Origin: Thermococcus sp. MV5
GTDB taxonomy: Archaea; Methanobacteriota_B; Thermococci; Thermococcales; Thermococcaceae
DNA: 64,000 nt
NCBI RefSeq assembly: GCF_012027425.1
Contig: NZ_SNUE01000005.1
Coordinates: 210,752-274,751, forward strand
Reading direction: 5' to 3'
In this document: piece by piece, positions 8,394 to 16,325 of the stretch
Numbering within the stretch: the stretch's first letter is position 1
Layout: the number at the start of each line of letters is the position of its first letter
The notes under the pieces: generated by a model
What the model saw: the letters and a program-made list of their open reading frames with translations, nothing else
Told to the model about the DNA's origin: nothing
The model's database searches: none
Translations under genes and position numbers: made by a program

Positions 8394-10080
8394 AAGCTTT
8401 TAAAATTCTCCTAAAGATTTCTTTTTCCGATCCTCTTTTAGTATGGTATAGTTTTTCCACAATTAATTCTGGCGTGCTCTTTCCTAGGATTCCAAACTTT
8501 GGCTGTCTATCTACTATTAAGTTGAGATTTTCATCGAGGCCTTTTGCCTCTATGCCATCAACACGGGCAAAGGGAAGCATAGATTTCAGATCCTCACCTA
8601 GATGGGACACAATCACGATATAAAAACTCTTTTCGTGGCCTATCTTTAAAAGTTCTCCAATTATTTTTACTGCTGCTCCAGGTTCGGTTATAGCCTCAAA
8701 TTCATCGATGAGAATAAGTTTTTTACCTTCCCTTATAAGAGAGCGTGCAAAACTTTTCAAAACTGTTTCAAATGTTCCGGCTCCATATGAGGAACGCTTT
8801 CTTCTGAAGAAGAACAGTTCATCTAGTACCTCTATCCAGGCCTTTTCAGCATTTACAGGAAGGCCCATATGGGTGAGAATAGTCACCTGGGTGATCAGCT
8901 CAAGGAGTGAAGTCTTTCCACCACTGTTTGCTCCAGTTAAAATTATAACCCTCTCCCCATTAGTGCCATCTAGCTCAATGACGTCTCCAATGATATAGCT
9001 TACAGGTTGAGGGTTTTTGATAAACAGATGCTTTCCGTTTATGAATCCAATACCCCCTTCGGCTATCGTTGGAAAAGTGAACCCCTGAGTAAACTCTTTA
9101 ACAGCCCTTAAAAATTCAAGTTCATATGCCTTTTTTAGTTCTTCTCTTAATTTTGGTATCAACGGTCTTATTCTCTTCAGAATTTCACGACTTTTGAGAT
9201 ATATTTCAAGCTTTATTTCCTTTTCAAGTTCATGTCTTAGGAGTTCAATGGCATCACTAGGAACTTCAACAGGATATAGAGTTTCCCTTGAAAACAGTTC
9301 AACATCGATTCCCAGTAACTTATTTAGCTTCTCTTCACTTTTTCTTATTTCTCTGAGAATATCATCTTCTATCTGGGAAAAGTGGGAGAAGATAGTTTCA
9401 TAGTTGCCCTCTTTTAACCTTTTCAGGAATTCCAACAACTCTTTTCCGCTGAGGGTTAGGCTAAATTCTTTTAAACGTTCTTCAATCCGTGTGTTGAGAC
9501 TATTCTCTTCTTCTCTTATTATCTCATCTAAGTTTATCAAGAGTTCTTTCTTTTTCATAGTGGGTGTTAATTCTTTTAGTTTTATCAAAATCTCATTTGC
9601 AACGCTTTTTTCTCCTAGAAGTGCTTTTATATTAGATAATGCATTTAAAGTTTCTATGTTTTCCCATAAGGGCAAAATGTAAAGTTCAGGGGCGATTTCA
9701 CTTATTGAAATCCCAACATCAATTCCATACCCCACAGTACTTAATATCAAGTCGTAACCACCCTCGGGTTCTAAGGCAACATCACAAATTTCTAAGTTTT
9801 TCGCTTTTTCAAATTCTGTTTCATCCACAATTAGAAGTCTATCGTGAAGATAATCTTTTTTAAACCGAATAGGCTTTATTCGAGCGAGGAGTTCCTTAAG
9901 CTCTGGTTGGATCTTTGAGAGGCTTTCCTTTAAGTAATTTTGGCGCTTTAAGATTTCTTCTTTGTCATTAGTTGGTGTAAAATCGTCAAGATATGCTAAG
10001 CTCTCCTTTAGCTGGATTCTTTTCTTTATCTCCTCTCTAATACTCTTGTATATTGATTTGGCTTCGCTGTTAAGTTTCAT
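8383..10080 (-). CDS. MutS-family ATPase (MutS2/MutS5-like, no mismatch-binding domain)
   Basis: A 565-residue protein with an N-terminal coiled-coil and lever region (residues ~1-330, rich in Leu/Glu/Lys) and a C-terminal MutS ABC-type ATPase. Walker A is GANSGGKTS near residue 381, Walker B is LILIDEFEA near 457, and a signature helix SSYGAGTFE lies between. The N-terminal mismatch-recognition and connector domains of canonical MutS are absent, as in MutS2 and the archaeal MutS5 group. There is no Smr nuclease domain at the C-terminus. A role in recombination or branched-DNA handling is likely from family knowledge; mismatch repair is not implied. Confidence 0.85.
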   Translation of the reverse strand: MKLNSEAKSIYKSIREEIKKRIQLKESLAYLDDFTPTNDKEEILKRQNYLKESLSKIQPELKELLARIKPIRFKKDYLHDRLLIVDETEFEKAKNLEICDVALEPEGGYDLILSTVGYGIDVGISISEIAPELYILPLWENIETLNALSNIKALLGEKSVANEILIKLKELTPTMKKKELLINLDEIIREEENSLNTRIEERLKEFSLTLSGKELLEFLKRLKEGNYETIFSHFSQIEDDILREIRKSEEKLNKLLGIDVELFSRETLYPVEVPSDAIELLRHELEKEIKLEIYLKSREILKRIRPLIPKLREELKKAYELEFLRAVKEFTQGFTFPTIAEGGIGFINGKHLFIKNPQPVSYIIGDVIELDGTNGERVIILTGANSGGKTSLLELITQVTILTHMGLPVNAEKAWIEVLDELFFFRRKRSSYGAGTFETVLKSFARSLIREGKKLILIDEFEAITEPGAAVKIIGELLKIGHEKSFYIVIVSHLGEDLKSMLPFARVDGIEAKGLDENLNLIVDRQPKFGILGKSTPELIVEKLYHTKRGSEKEIFRRILKAFKE

Positions 10081-10146
10081 AGTGTTACAACCCTCTTAGC
10101 GGTATAAATACAAAAACCTCTTTCAAACACTCTCTTTGTGTTTGGA

Positions 10147-10608
10147 TCATTTCTTGACTTTTTCAATAACTTTAATATTCTCGATTTTTGTGAATGGGTA
10201 CTGGCCTTTATCATCTTTTTCTACGGCCTTGACCATGTCCCATACAGTAAGTAAGGCAACGCTAACTCCGGTTAAAGCTTCCATTTCAACACCTGTCTTA
10301 TAATAGGCCCTCACTTCGCAGGTAGCTTCTATGTAATCCTCTCCGAGCTCAAAGTTTATGTCAACCCCAGTTAGTGGTATTGGGTGGCATAGTGGTATTA
10401 GTTCCCATGTTCTTTTTACAGCCAAGATTCCTGCAATTTGGGCACTTGCTATAACATTGCCTTTTTTGGTCTTCCCTTCTCGAATAAGTTTTATTGTTTC
10501 TGGTTTGAGTTTTATCCTACCTTTGGCAATGGCTTTTCTAAAAACAACATCTTTGTGTCCAACTTCTACCATTTTAACACCAGCTTCATCCACGTGAGTG
10601 AGTTCCAT
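10147..10608 (-). CDS. moaC: Cyclic pyranopterin monophosphate synthase MoaC
   Basis: A 153-residue MoaC, which converts the 3',8-cyclo-GTP made by MoaA to cyclic pyranopterin monophosphate in molybdopterin/tungstopterin synthesis. The motifs [15 protein letters not shown], the [12 protein letters not shown] loop, [19 protein letters not shown] and the DKGQYPF motif near the C-terminus are all present. Thermococcales use tungstopterin in aldehyde ferredoxin oxidoreductases. The start ATG follows GGTGGGAAA. No other moa gene is in the window. Confidence 0.96.
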   Translation of the reverse strand: MELTHVDEAGVKMVEVGHKDVVFRKAIAKGRIKLKPETIKLIREGKTKKGNVIASAQIAGILAVKRTWELIPLCHPIPLTGVDINFELGEDYIEATCEVRAYYKTGVEMEALTGVSVALLTVWDMVKAVEKDDKGQYPFTKIENIKVIEKVKK

Positions 10609-10697
10609 TTTCCCACCATATTTCTAATGTTCAAGAAAAGTATTTAAGCTTTGAAGAGAAATATTACTTCGAACTTCGAGGTATGGGGTGATGCCGT

Positions 10698-11027
10698 GTG
10701 AATGAAATGATAATTGCTACAACTGAAGAAGTCCCTGGGTATAGGGTTGTCAAAGTTTTAGGAATTGCTAGAGGGGCAACTGTCAAGGCAAAACACATTG
10801 GAAAAGATATTTTGGCAGGATTGAGGAATATTGCTGGTGGAGAAGTAAAAGAGTACACCGAAATGCTTGCAGAGGCTAGGGAAGTAGCACTTCAAAGAAT
10901 GATACAACATGCAAAGGAAATGGGTGCAAACGGTATCATTGGAGTGAGGTTCATGACATCAGCGGTTGCTTCTGGGGCTGCTGAGATATTTGCCTATGGT
11001 ACTGCTGTTGTCCTTGAAAAAGAGTGA
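10698..11027 (+). CDS. YbjQ/UPF0145 family protein
   Basis: A 109-residue protein of the YbjQ (putative heavy-metal-binding) family, which forms homopentamers. Family hallmarks include GYRVVKVLGIARGATV, the GGEVKEYTEMLAEAR segment and the GANGIIGVRFMTS motif. GTG 10698 sits 3 nt after GGTGAT, the usual spacing seen in this genome; ATG 10707 is the alternative and gives MIIATTEEVPG. Function is unknown. It is divergent from moaC and convergent with the SpoIIM-like gene, with only 2 nt between the stops. Confidence 0.88.
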   Translation: MNEMIIATTEEVPGYRVVKVLGIARGATVKAKHIGKDILAGLRNIAGGEVKEYTEMLAEAREVALQRMIQHAKEMGANGIIGVRFMTSAVASGAAEIFAYGTAVVLEKE

Positions 11028-11029
11028 GA

Positions 11030-11602
11030 TCAAATCCTTTCAGCAATTTTAATTGTTATTGTGCTTTCGATTAGAGCAGCAATGAATATTAAGAGTATTG
11101 AGATGCCAACAAGCTTAAAGAATTCTTTGGCGTCCTCTTTACTAATTGTTTCTTCTTTTTTACCTAAAGCAAAGCGTAGAAGTTCGTAGGGGATTTTAAA
11201 GCCAGCAGTTCCAGCGATAATTAAACCAGGGATTTCGAAAATACCGTGGGGGAGAATTAGAAGCAAGAATGTTCTAAAGCTTCCTAGATATAAATAGGCA
11301 TGAGCCATGACACCTAAAATTATTCCATTGAAAACTATATTCAGGATAGTGAGACCTCCCAATGTTAGAACACCTCCAAAAGATAGAAGTATGATCACCT
11401 TAACATTATTGATGAAGATAGTATGAGGGGAAATCACTGGAAACACGCTTTTGAACTCATATTTTGAGGGAAGTCGATAATTTGTGTTCATTTGAAGGGT
11501 ATTGTAATGTTCCAAGAAATTAAAGTTTAATCCAATAATAATGCCTAAACAGAATAATAAAAACGAAAAGATTGTAAGCCATCGTAGTGATTTGTTTATC
11601 AA
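11030..11602 (-). CDS. SpoIIM/DUF95 family membrane protein (putative circular-bacteriocin maturation or export protein)
   Basis: A ~190-residue integral membrane protein with about five helices. The SpoIIM/DUF95 signature is clear: FNGIILGVMAHAYLYLG followed by LLILPHGIFEIPGLIIAGTAG. TTG 11602 is preferred because GGGAGG lies 9 nt upstream and it avoids overlap; GTG 11659 is also open and would overlap the preceding gene by 29 nt. In bacteria, DUF95 proteins are a constant part of circular bacteriocin clusters (for example in the AS-48 and carnocyclin loci), where they are needed for production. Here it is the last of three co-directional genes with the peptide at 11853 and the small membrane protein at 11631. 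Archaea also carry SpoIIM proteins of unknown role, so the link is inference. Confidence 0.85.
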   Translation of the reverse strand: MINKSLRWLTIFSFLLFCLGIIIGLNFNFLEHYNTLQMNTNYRLPSKYEFKSVFPVISPHTIFINNVKVIILLSFGGVLTLGGLTILNIVFNGIILGVMAHAYLYLGSFRTFLLLILPHGIFEIPGLIIAGTAGFKIPYELLRFALGKKEETISKEDAKEFFKLVGISILLIFIAALIESTITIKIAERI

Positions 11603-11630
11603 TTTGGTTTCCTCCCAGGAACTATAAGGC

Positions 11631-11804
11631 TTATTTGCTAGTTTGAATAAAAAGTACACTGAGAATGATGATCATCCCTCCAATGACAACCCACGGGGTT
11701 ATGTCCCAATTAGGGCTCTTTAAAATAGATAACCCTGCAAATAACCATATGAGTCCCCCCACGATGCTCATTACCGACGTCCTAATTTTTTGATTAGAGT
11801 TCAT
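11631..11804 (-). CDS. Small basic two-helix membrane protein (candidate immunity protein)
   Basis: A 57-residue protein starting MNSNQKIRTSVMS, with GGAGGT 6 nt before the ATG. Two hydrophobic segments (about residues 12-27 and 36-52) flank a short polar loop, and net charge is about +3. Size, hydrophobicity and basic charge match the dedicated immunity proteins of circular bacteriocins (about 50-60 residues), although those are poorly conserved and sequence alone cannot prove it. It lies 48 nt after the peptide gene and 28 nt before the SpoIIM-like gene. An upstream in-frame start at 11831 lacks a ribosome site. Confidence 0.7.
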   Translation of the reverse strand: MNSNQKIRTSVMSIVGGLIWLFAGLSILKSPNWDITPWVVIGGMIIILSVLFIQTSK

Positions 11805-11852
11805 TAATCCACCTCCTTTAAATAAAATCAAAAAACAAGTGATATCTTGATC

Positions 11853-12107
11853 TTATGCAATTATGCCTACAGCTATCAATATATATCCTAATGTTTTCCC
11901 TGAAATTATCCCTGCCTCTTTTGCCCCAGTGGCTGCGGTACTCACCCCTGTAAGAATTGTAGCACCTGTAGTTATTGCTTTTGTTCCAATCCAACCAAGT
12001 CCATATGCTGCACCTAAGACTACTTGGGAGGGCATAATTACTGCTCCACCAACTATCATTCCAAGAGTTACTAACACCAACCCTATCACCAGTGCCTTCC
12101 TCCACAC
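11853..12107 (-). CDS. Leader-bearing hydrophobic peptide, candidate circular bacteriocin precursor
   Basis: An 84-residue peptide. It begins at GTG 12107, 7 nt after a perfect GGAGGT (12120-12115) and about 23 nt after the expected transcription start of a TTTAAATA box, so GTG 12131 is unlikely. The N-terminus is MWRK plus a hydrophobic leader-like helix to about residue 25 (VGGAVIMP). The remaining ~60 residues are Gly/Ala/Thr/Ile-rich with few charges (two Lys, one Glu and one Lys near the end) and end GYILIAVGIIA. This is the composition and size of circular bacteriocin precursors such as uberolysin or carnocyclin A. The overlapping frame 11818-12105 is Trp/Ser/Asn-rich and not protein-like. 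A plain small membrane protein cannot be excluded. Confidence 0.7.
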   Translation of the reverse strand: MWRKALVIGLVLVTLGMIVGGAVIMPSQVVLGAAYGLGWIGTKAITTGATILTGVSTAATGAKEAGIISGKTLGYILIAVGIIA

Positions 12108-12151
12108 ATGGAGCACCTCCATGTTTTTCACTTACCCTTTGTTGCTCATAT

Positions 12152-12247
12152 ACTATTTAAAATTTTTGTTATATTTTATCATATTGAGTCATAATATACA
12201 ACTATAAAGAGTAATATTTTTAAGCAAACGGATCACCCTCTAGTGAG
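12152..12247. promoter_or_regulatory. Divergent promoter region between the peptide operon and the ABC operon
   Basis: An AT-rich gap. On the minus strand TTTAAATA (12161-12154) is placed about 24 nt before a start site near 12130 for the peptide operon. On the plus strand ACTATAAAG (about 12201-12209) and AATATTTTTAAG (about 12213-12224) are candidate TATA elements for the ABC operon, whose ribosome site is GAGGTGAT at 12245. The two operons could share control. Confidence 0.5.
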
Positions 12248-12256
12248 GTGATGAGT

Positions 12257-13228
12257 ATGAAAGCCATCAATATAGCAATGAAGGATTTCGAAATAAGTAT
12301 CAGAACAAAGAGGTTTCAAATAATAGGGTTGCTTTTTGTGATAGTGTCTTTAGGGATGATCTATAGCTCTAAGAGGCTTGGTATAAGTGTGAATTTATAT
12401 AAAACACCTTTTCAAATGCTTTTCTTATCAAGCTTCTCAAATGCTTTCAACTACTTAATATCATTATCAGGAATTCTTATTGGGGCAACAGCAATAAACG
12501 CAGAATTAGAAAGGGGCACTCTAAAGTTGATAGTCTCAAAGCCTGTGTATAGGGATAGAGTGATCTTGGGTAAACTTTTGGGAGGGTTGTTAACTCTTAG
12601 CGTAATTCTATCATTGTTTTATGCTTTAACAGTGGCCTTTGCACTGCTCTTAGGAGTCCCAATAACTGTAAGTGACCTAGTGAGATTTTTAGTAACATTG
12701 CCCTTTAGCCTACTCTATGGATTAGTTTTTCTAAGCCTTGGATTACTTATTTCATCATTTATTAGGAAGTCCAAAAACGCTATTATCCTTGCAATATTTA
12801 CATTCCTCTTTTTCGGCTTTTTGCTTTCAATAATCGGTGGAGTAATAGGGTTTGTAGTGGCTGGTCTGCCTCCTCTTCCTAATATTCCAGAAAATGCTAC
12901 AAATCTAAGTGAAGAGCAACTACAAGAATTGTTCCTCAAAGACCCAGCATATCAAGTATGGCTGACTAAAATGACAACAACAGCTGAAAAAATCCTTTAT
13001 GTCTCCCCTAACTATCACTATCAGGAAGTTATCAGAATACTCTTCGGGGGGAAGTCCCAAATTAGTGAAGTAGTTTCTGCTTTAGCTTATGAGGAGAGTG
13101 TTGTAGAGGATAGATCCATTAGTGAAAGTTTGAGTTTGGTCTGGCAAAACATCTTGGTGTTGATAGTAATGTTTCTCTTGCCTTTTACGCCAGCTTATGC
13201 AAAATTCATGAAAGCTGATTTGGGGTGA
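12257..13228 (+). CDS. ABC-2 type permease subunit 1
   Basis: A 323-residue ABC-2 family permease with six predicted helices. It has a cytosolic N-terminus (MKAINIAMKDFEISIRTKRF), the GILIGATAINAELERGTLKLIVSKPVYRD coupling segment typical of the family, and a large external loop after helix 5 (about residues 205-275). ATG 12257 lies 4 nt after GGTGAT and aligns with the start of its paralogue at 16326 (MKEFNIAFKEF); GTG 12248 and ATG 12251 are less likely. It is the first of four co-directional genes, with an ATPase, a secreted NEW3 protein and a second permease. It faces the candidate bacteriocin operon. Confidence 0.9.
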   Translation: MKAINIAMKDFEISIRTKRFQIIGLLFVIVSLGMIYSSKRLGISVNLYKTPFQMLFLSSFSNAFNYLISLSGILIGATAINAELERGTLKLIVSKPVYRDRVILGKLLGGLLTLSVILSLFYALTVAFALLLGVPITVSDLVRFLVTLPFSLLYGLVFLSLGLLISSFIRKSKNAIILAIFTFLFFGFLLSIIGGVIGFVVAGLPPLPNIPENATNLSEEQLQELFLKDPAYQVWLTKMTTTAEKILYVSPNYHYQEVIRILFGGKSQISEVVSALAYEESVVEDRSISESLSLVWQNILVLIVMFLLPFTPAYAKFMKADLG

Positions 13229-13233
13229 TTTTT

Positions 13234-14151
13234 ATGTATGCTATTGAAATTGAGGGTCTGATCAAGAAGTATAAAGAATTGGTAGCGGTTGATAATTTGA
13301 CATTGAACATTGAAAAAGGGAGCATTTTTGGATTTTTGGGTCCTAACGGTGCAGGAAAGACTACTACAATATTGAGCATGTTGGGGTTGATAATCCCAGA
13401 CAGTGGGAGCATAAGGATACTTGGAAGTGACATTTTTAAGGAACCAATTAAAGTCAAAGAAAAAGTTGGTTATCTTCCTGAGAACGCAACAGTCTATGGT
13501 GAACTTACCGCATGGCGCAATCTAGAGTTTTTTGCCAATTTCTACAACATGAGCAGAGTCGAGAAGGAAAAACGTATAGAAGAGCTGCTCAAGTTAGTTG
13601 GTCTTTGGAATGTTCGTTACAGAAAGGCAAAAACGTTCTCAAAGGGCATGAAACAGCGTTTGCTTTTGGCTCAGGCCCTAATAAATGACCCCGAAGTTTT
13701 AATACTCGATGAGCCAACGAGTGGCCTTGATCCCGAAGGGGCTCATCTCGTCAAAAGTATAGTGAAAGAGGAAGCGAAAAAGGGAAAGACTGTATTCTTC
13801 TCCTCTCACATACTTAGCGAAGTTGAAGAGCTAAGTAATAATGTTGGAATCCTCGTAAGCGGGAAGCTTAGAGCAATGGGGACACTGGATGAAATAAAGA
13901 AACAGTTCATGGAACTCGAGGGCTATGAGATAAAAATAGAAGCCAAACAGGAGTTGCCTGAACTTGATCTTGACAGCATAGTGAGGATGGAAAAGATAAA
14001 CGACAAGAAAGTGATAGTATTTGCCAGAGATGATATTAGAGATCAGATCTCGGATTATCTATCGAAGAGAGGGATAACCCTGATAAATCTTGAGATTGAG
14101 GAGCCAAGCTTGGAGGATGTTTTTCTCAAAACGATTTACAAGAAGGAGTGA
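13234..14151 (+). CDS. ABC transporter ATP-binding protein
   Basis: A 305-residue ATPase. Walker A GPNGAGKTT is at about residues 36-44, the signature is FSKGMKQRLLLAQAL (a KGM variant common in drug and lantibiotic exporters), Walker B is LILDEPTSGLDPEG and the switch histidine is in FFSSHILSE. A C-terminal domain of about 85 residues (from roughly residue 220) is typical of CcmA/DrrA-like exporters. ATG 13234 follows GGTGAT by 4 nt, while GTG 13225 is also open. It starts just after permease 1 and drives both ABC-2 permeases of the operon. Confidence 0.94.
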   Translation: MYAIEIEGLIKKYKELVAVDNLTLNIEKGSIFGFLGPNGAGKTTTILSMLGLIIPDSGSIRILGSDIFKEPIKVKEKVGYLPENATVYGELTAWRNLEFFANFYNMSRVEKEKRIEELLKLVGLWNVRYRKAKTFSKGMKQRLLLAQALINDPEVLILDEPTSGLDPEGAHLVKSIVKEEAKKGKTVFFSSHILSEVEELSNNVGILVSGKLRAMGTLDEIKKQFMELEGYEIKIEAKQELPELDLDSIVRMEKINDKKVIVFARDDIRDQISDYLSKRGITLINLEIEEPSLEDVFLKTIYKKE

Positions 14152-14156
14152 TGAAA

Positions 14157-16319
14157 ATGAAAAAGCTTACTTTTGTTTTGATATTATTTCTCTTGACCTT
14201 TATTCTTCCAGCAGCAGCTTCCTTGCCATGGATAACGGTGTTTGAGGGGAGACTACAAATTGGGGAAAGTTTAATTGTGGGAGATTATCAGATTAAGATA
14301 ACTCAAGAGAAGTACACTCTAAAACCTTATGCAATAATTTATAGGAAGGGTAAGATTAGGAGTGTAGTAGAGCTTAATCGAACTTTTGAAATCGATAACA
14401 TAAGGATAATGAGAGGTAGTTTTGATGAAAGGGGTATTTTTATAGTTCTTCAGTACAGGCCAAGCTTTCTTAAGGAAATAGGACCTCAAGAAGGCAATAT
14501 TTTTAATATCGATGGGTACTCGATTTTGATAATTAACTCTACTGAAGACGTACTTTCTCTAAAAATAAATGGAGCAGAAGTTACCATAAAGAAAAATTCT
14601 TCGAGAGTGTTTGATAAACTTGTCCTTGTATACAATAATGGAGTTCTAGATATTTACTCTGCTAACATTCAAGTAAGGCATGAAAAAAGAGATAACTATG
14701 AGATTTATTATCCATTCAGGAGTTTGAAGGTAGACGCAGGAAGTAGAGTTGAGCTTTCTATTAACATTGTCAATGAGAATACTGACACTTCAGAGCTTAG
14801 TTTAAGGATACTCTCAAAGCCAGCAGACTGGGAAGTTGATTTCTTTGATGAGACTAGCAATTACAGGATCAATGACCTTATTCTTAATCCTGGAGGCTCT
14901 ATCACGGTTAATCTCCTAATAAATATCCCAGAGACAGCAAAAGGGACCCATAGTATTATTTTTGCTGTAGGAGATAAAGTAGGGAGGATAGATTTAAATG
15001 TAACTGAAGAGCCGAATGGGAGAATAGGCCTTAAGGTGCCGCTTTTATCAATAGAGGCTGAGGCTGGCGAGAAAATAATCTTTCCAATACAGTTTACACC
15101 ATATGTTAATGAAAAGGTAATTGAGCTTCAAATAAAAGAGGTGCCCCCGGAATGGAATGCGTACTTCTCCCTAAATGGTCAAAGGATTAGATCATTTCTC
15201 TTGGATAGGAGTGAGGTTGTTAATCTTGTTGTGGAGAGTCCAAGAAATGCCGAATTGGGTGAGCATAAAATAAAGTTTTCCGTTAATGAAATGGAGAAAA
15301 GTGTGAGCGTCTTCATCTACAAAACACATAAGGAAGAACCTGCAAAGTTGATTTTGAGCATAAATGACGAAGAAGGAAGGCCTGTACCAAAAGCCAAAGT
15401 ACAAATTGGAAATAAGACTTACATCGCAGATATAAATGGGGTTTTAGAGGTGCAACTTCCAAAGGGAGATTATACAATAATCGTAAGCAAAGAGGGTTAT
15501 GAAACCAAAGAGGAAAGGATAATGCTTGGAGATGGAGAGGAAAAAGATGAGAGAATTACCCTGAAGAGGCTTCTATACTACTTCGCTGTAGATATGGAGA
15601 GCAATCATTTAACAACAGGCTTTGACTTTCAACCTGTTTATGAGATTAGAATTGAGAATCTAGGTAAGGAGAATGATGAGTATACTTTAAGCATTGATGG
15701 ACTTCCCTCTGGTTGGGCTGTGGGCTTTCTCAGGGATGTACAGAGCAATTTTGAAATTAAAAGTATAGAAGTTGATAGTGAGGAAGCTAAGAGTGTCTAT
15801 TTAAGAATAATCCCTTCGTTTAATGCACAGCCAGGGGTTTACAATGTTACATTGAAGATAAGAAGCACCTCTGGAAACGAAATAGAGAAGAAAATTGAGG
15901 TGGAAGTTATAGGAAGATATGAACTTCATGTTGAAGCTGCAAACTACCTCGTATCCCTAAAACCTGACGAAGAGAAGACTATTCCCATAACCCTCAGAAA
16001 CTTCGGAAACACCGTGACTAACGTTAACATTGAGGTGAATGCTCCACAAGGGTGGGAGGTTAAAGTAGAACCTCAAAAGTTGGCTAAGATAGAGGGAAAA
16101 GGTGTTGAGACAATAACCATTCGTATAAAACCATCAAAAGCAACACCTGCTGGGGAATATCGGATAAATATAGATGTAAAATCTGACCAAACAGAATCAC
16201 GAATCCAGCTTACTGCTAGAGTGAGGCAAAGCTCAAGTTTGGCTTACCTTGGAGTGATAATCTTAGTGGTGGCATTTGCAACAGTTATACTAATGATGCG
16301 CCGTGTAGGAAGGAGGTAA
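14157..16319 (+). CDS. Secreted, membrane-anchored NEW3/CarboxypepD-reg domain protein of the ABC operon
   Basis: A ~720-residue protein. It begins with a signal peptide (MKKLTFVLILFLLTFILPAAA) and ends with one membrane helix (LAYLGVIILVVAFATVILMM) followed by a basic tail, so the body is outside the cell. The body contains several Ig-like NEW3 (alpha-galactosidase-associated) repeats, seen as PADWEVDF, PPEWNAYF, PSGWAVGF and PQGWEVKV. A carboxypeptidase regulatory-like insert (EEGRPVPKAKVQIGNKTY to KEGYETKE) lies at about residues 400-470. ATG 14151 is also possible. Such proteins accompany ABC-2 exporters in archaea; the binding partner is unknown. Confidence 0.85.
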   Translation: MKKLTFVLILFLLTFILPAAASLPWITVFEGRLQIGESLIVGDYQIKITQEKYTLKPYAIIYRKGKIRSVVELNRTFEIDNIRIMRGSFDERGIFIVLQYRPSFLKEIGPQEGNIFNIDGYSILIINSTEDVLSLKINGAEVTIKKNSSRVFDKLVLVYNNGVLDIYSANIQVRHEKRDNYEIYYPFRSLKVDAGSRVELSINIVNENTDTSELSLRILSKPADWEVDFFDETSNYRINDLILNPGGSITVNLLINIPETAKGTHSIIFAVGDKVGRIDLNVTEEPNGRIGLKVPLLSIEAEAGEKIIFPIQFTPYVNEKVIELQIKEVPPEWNAYFSLNGQRIRSFLLDRSEVVNLVVESPRNAELGEHKIKFSVNEMEKSVSVFIYKTHKEEPAKLILSINDEEGRPVPKAKVQIGNKTYIADINGVLEVQLPKGDYTIIVSKEGYETKEERIMLGDGEEKDERITLKRLLYYFAVDMESNHLTTGFDFQPVYEIRIENLGKENDEYTLSIDGLPSGWAVGFLRDVQSNFEIKSIEVDSEEAKSVYLRIIPSFNAQPGVYNVTLKIRSTSGNEIEKKIEVEVIGRYELHVEAANYLVSLKPDEEKTIPITLRNFGNTVTNVNIEVNAPQGWEVKVEPQKLAKIEGKGVETITIRIKPSKATPAGEYRINIDVKSDQTESRIQLTARVRQSSSLAYLGVIILVVAFATVILMMRRVGRR

Positions 16320-16325
16320 CGATAA

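Noticed and set aside
11818..12105. 95-residue frame overlapping the peptide gene on the same strand
   Set aside because: Trp/Ser/Asn/Arg-rich with no family look; its GTG lies 2 nt from the better-supported start, and the other frame has a leader-like helix and low-charge helices.
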